NCBI RefSeq assembly: GCF_030818895.1
Contig: NZ_JAUTBA010000001.1
Span: forward strand, 558,001-622,000
Direction: 5' to 3'
DNA: 64,000 bases
From: Sphingobacterium zeae
GTDB taxonomy: Bacteria; Bacteroidota; Bacteroidia; Sphingobacteriales; Sphingobacteriaceae
Shown: piece after piece, positions 8,681 to 18,276 of the stretch
Numbering within the stretch: the first letter of the stretch is position 1
Layout: each line of letters opens with the position of its first letter
Program-made: the position numbers and the translations under genes
Notes under the pieces: model-generated
What the model was told of the DNA's origin: nothing
What the model saw: the letters and a program-made list of their open reading frames with translations, nothing else
Databases searched by the model: none

Positions 8681-10300
8681 CTAGAAAATGTATTTCGTAC
8701 TTAAGAAATTGGATTCATTTTCACTAACAATATCGTTCAGCAACTTTTTGTTTTCCTCAGTAAACTTTGTTGCCACTAGCGAACGAATAGAGAACGAACG
8801 CAATGCGTCGACTACCGATAATGTTCCTTCAGCACTATCTTTTCTACCGGTGAAAGGAAAAGTATCTGGACCACGCTGACATTGGCAGTTGATGTTAACA
8901 CGGCTTACTTGATTGACTAATGGATCAATCAATGAAGATACAACAGCAGCATTGTTACTGAAAATACTCACCTGTTGGCCGTGAGAGGAACCAATTAAGT
9001 ATTCAATAGGTTCTTCGAGGTCATCAAAAGGAACAACAGGGATCACTGGGCCAAATTGTTCTTCTCTGTAAAGTTTCATTTGTGAGTTAACAGGGTATAC
9101 AATTGCCGGGTAGAAGAATGATTCTGCAACCTGCCCACCGTGCTCATTAATCACTTTTGCGCCATAGGCTTTTGCATCTTCGATGCATTCCGTTAAATAA
9201 GCAGGTTTATTGACTTCTGGAAGAGGAGTAAGCGACACACCCTTTTCCCAAGGCATCCCATATTTTAATTTTGCCACTTCTGCCGAAAGGCGTTTTAAAA
9301 ATTCCTGTGCTAAGCTTCGGTGCACGTAGATAATTTTAAGTGCTGTACAGCGTTGACCATTGAAAGAAAGAGAGCCTAGAACGGTTTCCGAAACCGCTAA
9401 ATTCAAATCCGCATCTTTCGTAATGATAGCTGCATTTTTTGCATCCAGCCCAAGGATAGCACGAAGACGGTTAACTTTCGGGTGCAATTTTTTAAGTTCA
9501 TCAGCAACACGGCTCGAACCGATCAAAGTCAATACGTTAATCTTACCAGATTGCATTAAACTAGGAACAATCTTATTCCCACGGCCATAAATTGTATTGA
9601 CAACGCCTTTCGGGAAGCTTGTTCTGAAAGCCTCTAATAGAGGATAATGTAATAACGTACCATGTTTAGGTGGTTTGAATAACATGGTGTTTCCCATGAT
9701 TAATGCTGGGATCAATGTGGTGAAGGTCTCATTCAACGGATAATTGAATGGCCCCATACAGAGTACTACTCCTAAAGGAGATCTCCTGATTTGCGCAACG
9801 ATACCTTGTTCGATTTGGAAACGTGAAGAGTCGCGGTCTATATCTTTCAATGCGTCGATCGTTGCGTAAATATATTCTACAGTACGATCAAACTCTTTTA
9901 CCGAGTCTGCATAGGATTTGCCAATTTCCCACATAATAAGCTTGACAACAATGTCTTTTTTTGCAATCATCTTTTGTGTGAAATTTTCAACACAGGTAAT
10001 ACGATCGGCAACGCTCATTGTCGGCCATTCTCCACGGCCGTTGTCGTATGCTTTTACAGCAGCTTCCAAGGCTTCCATGGACTCTTTTTCTGTACAAACA
10101 GGAAAACTACCGATGCGCTTACGTTTCAAGCCATCCTTGGTCTTTACACATATTGGTGAAAAAACCTCGTTTACCTGACCCGTCCAAGAAATCATTTCTC
10201 CATTGGAAAGGAACTCTCTTTGATCGACCTGTTCGTCTAGCGTAAATTCTGCGGGAATGTTATTCTCCTCGTAGAAGATACCTTCTAAGTTTAAGCTCAT
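8681..10300 (-). CDS. GapN-like NADP-dependent glyceraldehyde-3-phosphate dehydrogenase (aldehyde dehydrogenase family)
   Basis: Oxidises an aldehyde to an acid with NAD(P)+. The closest fit I recognise is non-phosphorylating glyceraldehyde-3-phosphate dehydrogenase, which turns GAP into 3-phosphoglycerate. The 539-residue protein has the aldehyde dehydrogenase fold with GPFNYPLNETFTTLIPAL, the cofactor loop LFKPPKH, TLIGSSRVA, and catalytic Cys in SFNGQRCTALK. It is the last gene of the pectin operon, 71 bp after the MFS transporter. KDPG aldolase, encoded in the same run, releases GAP, so the placement fits that substrate. Family membership is sure; the exact substrate is inferred. Confidence 0.88.
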   Translation of the reverse strand: MSLNLEGIFYEENNIPAEFTLDEQVDQREFLSNGEMISWTGQVNEVFSPICVKTKDGLKRKRIGSFPVCTEKESMEALEAAVKAYDNGRGEWPTMSVADRITCVENFTQKMIAKKDIVVKLIMWEIGKSYADSVKEFDRTVEYIYATIDALKDIDRDSSRFQIEQGIVAQIRRSPLGVVLCMGPFNYPLNETFTTLIPALIMGNTMLFKPPKHGTLLHYPLLEAFRTSFPKGVVNTIYGRGNKIVPSLMQSGKINVLTLIGSSRVADELKKLHPKVNRLRAILGLDAKNAAIITKDADLNLAVSETVLGSLSFNGQRCTALKIIYVHRSLAQEFLKRLSAEVAKLKYGMPWEKGVSLTPLPEVNKPAYLTECIEDAKAYGAKVINEHGGQVAESFFYPAIVYPVNSQMKLYREEQFGPVIPVVPFDDLEEPIEYLIGSSHGQQVSIFSNNAAVVSSLIDPLVNQVSRVNINCQCQRGPDTFPFTGRKDSAEGTLSVVDALRSFSIRSLVATKFTEENKKLLNDIVSENESNFLSTKYIF

Positions 10301-10371
10301 TGTTTTTAAAAATGGTTTAGATTGATATTTATAAAGATATTGCTAATATAATATAAATTTTGCAATATATG

Positions 10372-11814
10372 TTAATTTTTTATTAAAATTAGTTTAGGTA
10401 CTAGTGTTTTCATTACAACCCATGCAATTAGATATGCTATAGCGCAAAAAGAAAAGATAATGAAGTATCCTGCTTCCTCGCCTTTAAAACCCATAAAAAT
10501 GAGCTGCGTTTCATTTGCATAATCGAATAGCCAGCCTGATGTTTTGTTAATTATAAATGCGCCTATGCCCCCAGCAAGGCCTCCGATCCCTGTAACAGTC
10601 GCAATAGCACGTTTGGGAAAAGAATCTCCTATGGTTGAGAAAATGTTGGCAGACCACGATTGGTGTGCCGCTCCTGCAAAACCGATTAGAATGACAGGTA
10701 TCCAATAAGATATGTGACCCAGAGGTTGAGCAAAAAGTACAACTAACGGGACAAAAGCAAACAATAGCATGGCTTTCATACGCCCTTCATAAGCATTCAT
10801 TCCCTTTTTGTCAACAAAATAGGTGGGTAACCAGCCCCCATAAATAGATAACATGGTGATGGCATAAAGCACAAAAATGGCGAGCTGACCTTCAGTATCT
10901 GATGATTTGATGTCGTATACTGCCGAAAGATAGGCTGGCATCCAAAATAAGAAGAACCACCATACACCATCCGTCATAAATTTACCAAAAACAAAAGCCC
11001 AAGTTTGCTTGTATTTTAGACATTCAGAGATCGTCGTTCGGGGTTGCTTTGTTAGACCAGTTTGCTCCGGCGCATGTTCATGATCATCCTGGTGGATGTA
11101 AGCCAGTTCGGCAGCGTTTACTTTCGGGTTTTCATGTGGTTTTTTATAAAGAAAGATCCAAAAACCCATCCATACAAACCCCAATGCACCAATGATGATA
11201 AAGGACATTTCCCAGCCCCAATGGGCTGCGATAACTGGGATGGTCAATGGAGCAGCTAATGCCCCAATAGTTGCTCCTGAATTGAAAATACTGGTGGATA
11301 GAGCCCGATCTTTTTTAGGAAAATACTCTGCCGTAGCTTTAATAGCCGCCGGAAAGTTACCCGCTTCACCCACAGCAAGAACGAACCGGGCAAAGATAAA
11401 TAGATTGACACTGACGCTCAATACCAAACCCACGTTGTTCACATGAGATATTGCTTCTTTTGCCCCTTCAAAACCAACAAACCATTCTCCAGCCACGATG
11501 CCTGAAGTAGCGATACCACAAAATGCATGTAATATCGCGCCAATGGACCAGATCCCGATTGCCCATAAAAATCCCTTTTTTGTATCCATCCAGTCTACAA
11601 ATCGACCCGCAAAAAGCATACTGACTGCATAAAAAATCGAAAATAATGCGGTAATATTGCCATAGTCGGTGTTTGTCCAATGAAATTCAGGACTGATAAA
11701 ATCCTTCCACGTTAAGGAAAGCACCTGACGATCCAGGTAGTTGATGGTAGTTGCAAAAAATAGTAGCGAGCATATTACCCAACGGTAATTACCCTTTTTC
11801 TCCGTGTTAATCAT
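10372..11814 (-). CDS. exuT: MFS hexuronate transporter, ExuT-like
   Basis: Inner-membrane carrier of the anion:cation symporter branch of the major facilitator superfamily, predicted to import galacturonate. The 480-residue protein opens with RWVICSLLFFATTINYLDRQVLS, the typical first helix of hexuronate and phthalate carriers, and has about 12 hydrophobic segments. VLAVGEAGNFPAAIKATAEYFP is the conserved helix-4 motif of ExuT-type carriers. It lies between eda and the gapN-like gene in the galacturonate operon. The substrate is inferred from similarity and context. Confidence 0.9.
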   Translation of the reverse strand: MINTEKKGNYRWVICSLLFFATTINYLDRQVLSLTWKDFISPEFHWTNTDYGNITALFSIFYAVSMLFAGRFVDWMDTKKGFLWAIGIWSIGAILHAFCGIATSGIVAGEWFVGFEGAKEAISHVNNVGLVLSVSVNLFIFARFVLAVGEAGNFPAAIKATAEYFPKKDRALSTSIFNSGATIGALAAPLTIPVIAAHWGWEMSFIIIGALGFVWMGFWIFLYKKPHENPKVNAAELAYIHQDDHEHAPEQTGLTKQPRTTISECLKYKQTWAFVFGKFMTDGVWWFFLFWMPAYLSAVYDIKSSDTEGQLAIFVLYAITMLSIYGGWLPTYFVDKKGMNAYEGRMKAMLLFAFVPLVVLFAQPLGHISYWIPVILIGFAGAAHQSWSANIFSTIGDSFPKRAIATVTGIGGLAGGIGAFIINKTSGWLFDYANETQLIFMGFKGEEAGYFIIFSFCAIAYLIAWVVMKTLVPKLILIKN

Positions 11815-11911
11815 AATGGGTTTAATAGTTTATTTTTAATGTACTTGTCTGTTTGCCCCTGCCAGTATAGGCGCTTAGTACGCCCGCTTTTTAAGGGTAA
11901 CACCCGAGTTT

Positions 11912-12559
11912 TTATTGTCTTGCTTCTGCAACGAATTCAAGCGCTTTTTGTGTATTTTCGACTAAATTACTGGTGTCTTTAGGGTCAATTAACTTGCTCC
12001 CCATGCCCACAGCACATACGCCTGATTTGAACCATGCCTTTAAGTTATCCATTTCGATTTCTACACCCCCCGTCGGCATAAATTTCTGACCTTTAAATAG
12101 GTCCCGGATTGATGACATAAATGCTGGCCCCAAAATATTTGCAGGAAACAATTTGATAAGTGCCGCCTCTTGTTCTTGAGCCGTATAGATTTCTGTCGGT
12201 GTCATACAGCCAGGAATCCATAGCTTACGCTGTTCGTGCACTAACGAGCCAACCAGCGGATTGACCAGTGGTGAAACGATAAAATCCGCACCAATTTGTA
12301 GAAATTGGTGTGCTTCGTTAACGGATTTAATCGTCCCGATACCTAAATAAAGATCCGGCATCTCCAGGTCTCTTGTGGCAACTAAGTGCTCGAAAACAGC
12401 CAAAGCTTCGGGACCTCGATTTGTAAATTCAAAAACACGTATCCCTGCTTGATATAATGTGCGTAGAATCGCGATGCTTTCTGCTTTATCGTGATGGAAG
12501 AACAGGGGAAGCATCCCTTGTTCAATGATTTTATCTAATACAATCTCTTTTAAATTCAT
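11912..12559 (-). CDS. eda: 2-dehydro-3-deoxyphosphogluconate aldolase (KDPG aldolase)
   Basis: Cytoplasmic class I aldolase that splits KDPG into pyruvate and glyceraldehyde-3-phosphate, the last step of galacturonate breakdown. The 215-residue TIM-barrel protein shows the catalytic Glu region VFEFTNRGPEAL, the phrases FIVSPLVNP and IPGCMTPTEI, the Schiff-base Lys in ALIKLFPAN, and the phosphate site MPTGGVE. Its start overlaps the end of kdgK by 4 nt (ATGA), which indicates translational coupling. Confidence 0.96.
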   Translation of the reverse strand: MNLKEIVLDKIIEQGMLPLFFHHDKAESIAILRTLYQAGIRVFEFTNRGPEALAVFEHLVATRDLEMPDLYLGIGTIKSVNEAHQFLQIGADFIVSPLVNPLVGSLVHEQRKLWIPGCMTPTEIYTAQEQEAALIKLFPANILGPAFMSSIRDLFKGQKFMPTGGVEIEMDNLKAWFKSGVCAVGMGSKLIDPKDTSNLVENTQKALEFVAEARQ

Positions 12560-13587
12560 GCTGTTATTCTATTTTTTATATCGTCTACAGAACTTGTTGT
12601 TGCATCGCTTGCAATAAATAGTTTATCAAATGCGGCTAGCGTGGCAAACTCTAATGTTGCTTTTGGAGAAAGATTGGAGTATAGTCCATAAATCAGACCT
12701 GCCATGAAGCAATCGCCGCTGCCCACTTTATCCAAAATCTCGTCCGCAATATATGTTCTTGATTTAATGAGGCTGTCTTTGTCAAACAGTGTTGTATAAT
12801 ACTTTATTCCTTTATTCTGATGGTCAAAACGAAAAGTATTGGCTACATATTGACATATCGGATTGGTGACAATGATTTCTCTGCTTGTACGATCCGCCTG
12901 CGCCAACAAATCTTCTTCTAAATAATCCGATGAAGAGTTTAGAAACCTTTCGTCTAGTGGCGTACCAAGCATTTGATGTGCTGCCCAGATATTTCCCATG
13001 ATTAAATTGCAATATTTGGCAATCGCAGGCATAATCTCCTTCGGAGATTTTCCGTATTTCCAGAGCTTTGCGCGATAATTCAGGTCTAGTGACACAAAAA
13101 TACCCCTTTCTTGTGCTTTTGTTACAGCTTCTAAACAGAGGTCGGCAATATCTTGGTTGATTGCAGGGCATATCGCAGAAAAATGAAACCATTTGACGTC
13201 AACAAAGACCTCGTCCCAATTGACACTGCCTACTTTGAGATTGGAAAACGATGAGTTTGCACGATCATAAATTACTCCTGCATTTTTTAGATCCTTCCCT
13301 TTGGGAAGATAGTAGATGCCCAATCGTTCTCCACCCCATAGCATTGCTGATGTATCGATATTTCTACATGTTAGGTAGTTGTCAATACTCTCGCAGATGG
13401 CATTTTGGGGAACAGCAGAAAGATAGGCTGATGGCACATCCCACAATGCCAAAGCTGTGGCTACATTCAATTCTGCACCGCCCACATAGAACGGCAACTG
13501 ATGTTGTTCGATCCAATCCTGTTCGATATCGGGGCAGATTCTTAGCAGCAATTCCCCAAAGCTTAAAACTTTACCCTGCATGTTCAT
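12556..13587 (-). CDS. kdgK: 2-dehydro-3-deoxygluconate kinase (KDG kinase, PfkB family)
   Basis: Phosphorylates 2-keto-3-deoxygluconate to KDPG with ATP. The 343-residue ribokinase-fold protein has the N-terminal substrate region FYVGGAELNVATALALWD, the mid-chain SLDLNYRAKLW found in KDG kinases, and the PfkB signature DKVGSGDCFMAGLIYGL near residue 290 with the catalytic Asp. Its start codon overlaps the uxaC stop by one base (TAATG), and its own end overlaps eda by 4 nt, so uxaC-kdgK-eda are translated as a tight unit. A second in-frame ATG at 13581 is possible. Confidence 0.95.
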   Translation of the reverse strand: MNMQGKVLSFGELLLRICPDIEQDWIEQHQLPFYVGGAELNVATALALWDVPSAYLSAVPQNAICESIDNYLTCRNIDTSAMLWGGERLGIYYLPKGKDLKNAGVIYDRANSSFSNLKVGSVNWDEVFVDVKWFHFSAICPAINQDIADLCLEAVTKAQERGIFVSLDLNYRAKLWKYGKSPKEIMPAIAKYCNLIMGNIWAAHQMLGTPLDERFLNSSSDYLEEDLLAQADRTSREIIVTNPICQYVANTFRFDHQNKGIKYYTTLFDKDSLIKSRTYIADEILDKVGSGDCFMAGLIYGLYSNLSPKATLEFATLAAFDKLFIASDATTSSVDDIKNRITA

Positions 13588-14987
13588 TAAAATTGAAAAT
13601 ATTCTTTCGCATTATTATAGCTGATATCCTGTATGATTTTCCCTACCCATTGGATATCATTTGGTATTTCTCCCCTTTCGATGTCTTCCCCAAATATGTC
13701 GCAGACTAATCTCCTGAAATATTCATGCCTAGGGAATGAAAGGAAACTTCTGGAATCGGTTAGCATACCCACAAGTCGGCTTAGTAGCCCCATATTTGAT
13801 AGCGTATTGAGTTGTTTTGTCATGCCATCTTTTTGGTCCAAAAACCACCAAGCTGAGCCAAATTGAATCTTCCCTTTGATAGAACCGTCATTGAAATTAC
13901 CGATCATGGTGGCAATAAGTTCGTTGTCGGCAGGATTGAGATTGTACAAGATGGTTTTGGTTAGCTTATCTTGATTGTCTAATTTATTCAAAAATTTTGA
14001 CAATGCACGTGCCTGACTAAAATCTCCAATAGAATCCCATCCAGTATCTGGGCCTATCAAACGATGCATACGCGCATTATTATTGCGTAGTGCGCCCAGA
14101 TGGTATTGCTGAACCCATCCTTTTTCATGGTCCCATTCGGCAAAATAAATCAGCATCGCAGATTTAAACTTTAGGTTTTCTGCGACAGAAATTTCCTTTT
14201 TTGTCCGAATCTTATCAAAGATTGCTACGATTTCTGTCTCAGTATAGTCTTCCGAGTAGATTTGTTCCAATCCGTGATCCGATACTTTGCATCCGTTGGC
14301 AGCAAAGAAATCATGTCTTGATTTTAATGCTTCTAAGTATGTTGCTAGGCTATTGATTTGAATGTCACTTACCTCTTCAAGTTTATCGATGTATTGATTT
14401 AAAGCAATAATATCGTCCGAATTCATCGCTTTGTCGGGGCGAAATGCAGGTAGCATCTTGAACGATTCGTGTTCTTTTGCAAACTGTTGATGAAATGCTA
14501 GGGTATCGATCGGGTCGTCTGTTGTGCAGACAACTTCTACGTGCATCATCTTAAGCAGACCACGTACAGAATAATTGTCTTGGCTCAATTTGGATGCAGT
14601 ATCTGCATATATTTTAGAAGCAGTTTTTGGCGACAAGATATCCGTAATTCCAAAATAACGCTGTAATTCAAGATGTGTCCAATGATAGAGTGGATTACGC
14701 AAAGTATAAGGCACTGTTTCTGCCCATTTCACAAATTTTTCCTCATCTGGTGCATCGCCAGTGATAAAACGCTCATTGACCCCATTTGCGCGCATGGCCC
14801 GCCATTTATAGTGATCACCATTTAACCAAACCTGACTGATATTTTCAAATTTAACATCGTTTGCGATCTGCTCCGGAATCAAGTGATTATGGTAATCAAT
14901 GATGGGCAGCTGTTTTGAATAATTGTGATACAGCTCAATCGCTGTATTCGTGTTCAATAAAAAATTGTCGTCTAAAAAAGTTTTCAT
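13587..14987 (-). CDS. uxaC: Uronate isomerase
   Basis: Converts D-galacturonate to D-tagaturonate (and glucuronate to fructuronate), the first cytoplasmic step after uptake. The 466-residue length is normal. The metal-binding motif IIDYHNHL is near residue 30, followed by the family blocks DHYKWRAMRANGV, YHWTHLELQRYFGI and VVCTTDDPIDTL. Near the C-terminus, GSAWWFLDQKDGM and MLTDSRSFLSFPRHEYFRR are typical of UxaC. It begins 13 bp after uxaA and shares a base with kdgK. Confidence 0.97.
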   Translation of the reverse strand: MKTFLDDNFLLNTNTAIELYHNYSKQLPIIDYHNHLIPEQIANDVKFENISQVWLNGDHYKWRAMRANGVNERFITGDAPDEEKFVKWAETVPYTLRNPLYHWTHLELQRYFGITDILSPKTASKIYADTASKLSQDNYSVRGLLKMMHVEVVCTTDDPIDTLAFHQQFAKEHESFKMLPAFRPDKAMNSDDIIALNQYIDKLEEVSDIQINSLATYLEALKSRHDFFAANGCKVSDHGLEQIYSEDYTETEIVAIFDKIRTKKEISVAENLKFKSAMLIYFAEWDHEKGWVQQYHLGALRNNNARMHRLIGPDTGWDSIGDFSQARALSKFLNKLDNQDKLTKTILYNLNPADNELIATMIGNFNDGSIKGKIQFGSAWWFLDQKDGMTKQLNTLSNMGLLSRLVGMLTDSRSFLSFPRHEYFRRLVCDIFGEDIERGEIPNDIQWVGKIIQDISYNNAKEYFQF

Positions 14988-15000
14988 GCTATATGCTGAT

Positions 15001-16647
15001 TTATAAACTTACACCTCTTTTCCAAGGTATAAAGTCATCCTGATTTAATAACACAGCTTTAGGAGTTACTTCCCCGCTTGCTGCCTTGATACAATATTCT
15101 AATATGTCTTCTCCCATCGTTTGGATCGATTTATCTCCATCTATAATAGGACCGGTATTGATATCGATAATGTCAGCCATTTTAGCTGCCAGGACATTAT
15201 TTGTCGCCACTTTGATGACGGGGCATATTGGGTTACCAGTAGGAGTGCCCAAGCCTGTGGTAAACAGAATAAGTGTTGCACCTGCAGCAGCTTTTCCTGT
15301 AGTAGCTTCCACATCATTCCCTGGAGTGCAAACCAGATTAAGACCTGGCTTCGTCGCCTCTTCTGTATAGTCCAGAACATCAACCACGGGAGATGTCCCG
15401 CCCTTTTTAGCTGCACCATTGCTTTTGATCGCATCAGTAATAAGACCGTCACGAATATTACCTGGAGAGGGATTCATGTAAAATCCAGAACCAACGGCTT
15501 CGGCGGCATGGCTATAGGCCGTCATCAGATCAATGAATTTATTCGCTGCATTGGGGTCGATAGTGCGGTCTATTAAATTCTGCTCGGCTCCGCATAACTC
15601 CGGAAATTCAGCTAAGAGAACTTTCCCGCCCAGCGCAACCAGAAGGTCAGCTGTGTAACCAACGGCAGGGTTGGCAGAGATACCACTAAATCCGTCACTG
15701 CCGCCACATTTTACCCCTAGGGTCAATTTACTCAATGGAACAGGCTGTCTCGAGAATTTATTGATTTCCGTCAGTCCAACAAAAGTCTGCAAGATCGCTT
15801 CTTTAATGAGCAGTTCTTCGCTTTTGGATTGTTGTTGTTCAAATACAAAGAGGGGTTTATCGAAAGCAGGATTGCGAAATTTGATGTCATTAACAAGGTC
15901 ATTGAGTTGAAGGTTCTGACAACCCAAGCTCAAGATTGTCACACCGGCCACATTTGGATGATCAGCATAGGCAGCCAATAATTTGCTCAATATGGCTGCA
16001 TCTTGGCGTATTCCACCACAACCACCCTGATGATTTAGGAATTTTATACCATCAACGTTTTTAAAAATGCGATCACTTTGATCTGTTGTACTATTTAGCC
16101 GTTCCAGAGAGGCTACAGATAACTCCTCCCCTTTTTCGTAGGCTGTTAATAACTGATGAGTGAAGTTTTTATATTTTCCAGTCACAGAATACCCAAGTTC
16201 ATTATACAGTGCTTCTTTGATGACATCAAGATTTCTATTTTCGCAAAAAACAGTCGGAATGAATAACCAGTAATTTGCAGTTCCGGCACGACCATCTGAA
16301 CGTAAGTAGCCTTGGAAAGTTCGACCCTCGAACTTGGAAACATCGGGCTTTTCCCAATGATAATTTGATGGTCTGAAATGATAGGGCTCCGCAGCATGTT
16401 TGGTATTGTCCGTATTCATGATACTTCCTTGCGGGATATCAAATTGCGCTTTCCCTACCAGTAAACCATACATGTAGATTTCATCACCAAAGTGCATGTC
16501 TTGCATAAAAAATTTATGCTTTGCAGGAATATCCTCCTGCAAAATATAATGATTTCCCTCAAACGAGATCGTATCACCCTTTTTAAGATCTTGTAAGGCA
16601 ACTAAGACGTTGTCTTTGGGGTGTATTTTTAATACTTTATTTTTCAT
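15001..16647 (-). CDS. uxaA: Altronate dehydratase
   Basis: Dehydrates D-altronate to 2-keto-3-deoxygluconate. The ATG at 16647 (MKNKVLKIHPKDNVLVAL) matches the N-terminal SAF domain and is preferred to an upstream in-frame ATG at 16683. The 548-residue protein has the SAF domain (about 1-90), then the catalytic domain with GYLRSDGRAGTANYW, the Cys motif HQGGCGGIRQDA, LGCQNLQ, and LGVKCGGSDGFSGISANPA. These cysteines are those expected to hold the metal centre of the UxaA/GarD family. It sits between uxaB (93 bp upstream) and uxaC (13 bp downstream). Confidence 0.95.
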   Translation of the reverse strand: MKNKVLKIHPKDNVLVALQDLKKGDTISFEGNHYILQEDIPAKHKFFMQDMHFGDEIYMYGLLVGKAQFDIPQGSIMNTDNTKHAAEPYHFRPSNYHWEKPDVSKFEGRTFQGYLRSDGRAGTANYWLFIPTVFCENRNLDVIKEALYNELGYSVTGKYKNFTHQLLTAYEKGEELSVASLERLNSTTDQSDRIFKNVDGIKFLNHQGGCGGIRQDAAILSKLLAAYADHPNVAGVTILSLGCQNLQLNDLVNDIKFRNPAFDKPLFVFEQQQSKSEELLIKEAILQTFVGLTEINKFSRQPVPLSKLTLGVKCGGSDGFSGISANPAVGYTADLLVALGGKVLLAEFPELCGAEQNLIDRTIDPNAANKFIDLMTAYSHAAEAVGSGFYMNPSPGNIRDGLITDAIKSNGAAKKGGTSPVVDVLDYTEEATKPGLNLVCTPGNDVEATTGKAAAGATLILFTTGLGTPTGNPICPVIKVATNNVLAAKMADIIDINTGPIIDGDKSIQTMGEDILEYCIKAASGEVTPKAVLLNQDDFIPWKRGVSL

Positions 16648-16740
16648 TAAAGCTTCTTTTTTTAAGTCCCCATTGAAATACACGGTTGTTTTTAATAGCG
16701 TATTGGATTTTCAAGCGAGCGTATTTCATGTGGTAACTTG

Positions 16741-18260
16741 TTATACTTTCTTATTATCAAAGGTTAATGAAAGCTCAACTGCTTTTAAAGCTCCTTTTTC
16801 AGCGATCAGTTGTAATTTTTCTTTAACTGTTTCTTCAAAACGTGCAAATTCCGTTAAATCTTCACCCCATAGGTCTATTGCAGAAAGTAGGGTATGCACA
16901 ATCTGATCCTGATTCGCCCATGCAGCGTATATTTTTGGCGCCAACTCATCTTGAAGCTCGATGGTATGCCCATTGATTACACGGATATAATGATCATCTT
17001 TCTGCTCGGATTTTAACAAATAAAGATAGGCCGCAAAACCAAGCGCAAAAAGCTGCGGTGCTTCATGATGCTTTGCATACCATTTTTTTAATAAAGGGAT
17101 ATTCCGCATGGCCATTTTTGAACTGTAATTCAAAGCAATGGATTCCCATTTGTGTTCAAGATGTGGATTAGCAAAGCGATCAATCACTTTGGATGAAAAA
17201 TCGTTAATATCTGAAACGGAAATAGTTTCGCTTACGATAGCGGGACCTATTTCATCGCGCATTAGGGAACTGACAAATTGATGGAAAGCATGATTTTTCA
17301 TCGCTTCTTTTACCGTATTGAAGCCTGAAAGAAGGGCAAGAGCACAACTCAACGTATGTGTCCCATTGAGCAGTCTAAGCTTGATTTCCTTGTATTTTTC
17401 AATGGACGGAACCAATAATACATTGGAGTCTGCTAAAGCGAAAGAAAGACGTTGATTCACACGTTCAGACAATGTTTCGATTGCCCACAAGCGAAAGGGT
17501 TCTGCCATAATCATCAATTGATCCTCATAACCTAATAGCTCGCAGGTCTTTTCATACGCTGTTAAGGGGAGCGCTCCAGGAACGATACGGTCAACTAAGG
17601 TGTTGCAGAAATCGTTGGCGGTATCAAGCCAATCCATAAATGAATCAGGTAACTCGTTAAGTTTCGCTAGCGCCGTGATAATAGATTTTAGTTTACTCCC
17701 GTTTTCAGTAATCAATTCGGTAGGAACTATAGTTAAACCCTTGTTTGTGTCGCCATTAAAATAGACAAATCTCCGGTGTAGAATGGCGAGAAGTTTACCT
17801 GGAAAAGAGGCCGGCGGCATGGCATTGACGTTGTCATCGCTCATGGTAATACCAACCTCCGTTGTGTTGGAAAAGACAATTTCAAGATCTGGATTTTCTG
17901 CGCTTTTTAATATTTCTTCCCAATGCTGATTTGCAGATAGCACACGAGAAATAGCATTGTTTATTTCGTAATGCGCAACTTCCAACCCGTCTTCTATATA
18001 CCTTTGATGCATAATGTGTATAAACTATTCTGCTGTTCGAAGGCATCGGCAACAGCGGATGCGGTCGACTTTACAACCAACACTCTTCCTTGGAACAAGT
18101 TCTGCTGATTGGCTTTATGAACAAAATAGTCAGGTAGACCCCTGAGCAATACACCGGTACCAAATTGTAGGATCTTTTCCGGATAGGAGAAAGAAATTGC
18201 TGTGGGCTTGTGCACCAGATCAGCATTAATCGTTTGTATAGTATGTTGCGTTAGTAACAT
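16741..18260 (-). pseudogene. uxaB: Tagaturonate reductase (altronate oxidoreductase), interrupted by a frameshift
   Basis: UxaB reduces tagaturonate to altronate with NADH. Two overlapping frames together make one protein. The 88-codon N-terminal part (17994-18260) contains EKILQFGTGVLLRGLPDYF, the Rossmann start, and ends SLYTLCIKGI-stop. The second frame continues with IEDGLEVAHYEINNAISRVL and runs to 16741 with SNTTEVGI and the family's C-terminal domain. Reading across requires removing two bases in the TATATA run at 17995-18000, which gives KG-IEDG. All other pathway genes are intact, so this is either a recent slippage mutation, a phase-variable repeat, or a sequencing error. Without repair, galacturonate breakdown would stop at tagaturonate unless another reductase exists. 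Confidence 0.9.
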
Positions 18261-18276
18261 GTGATGCTATTTTTAT

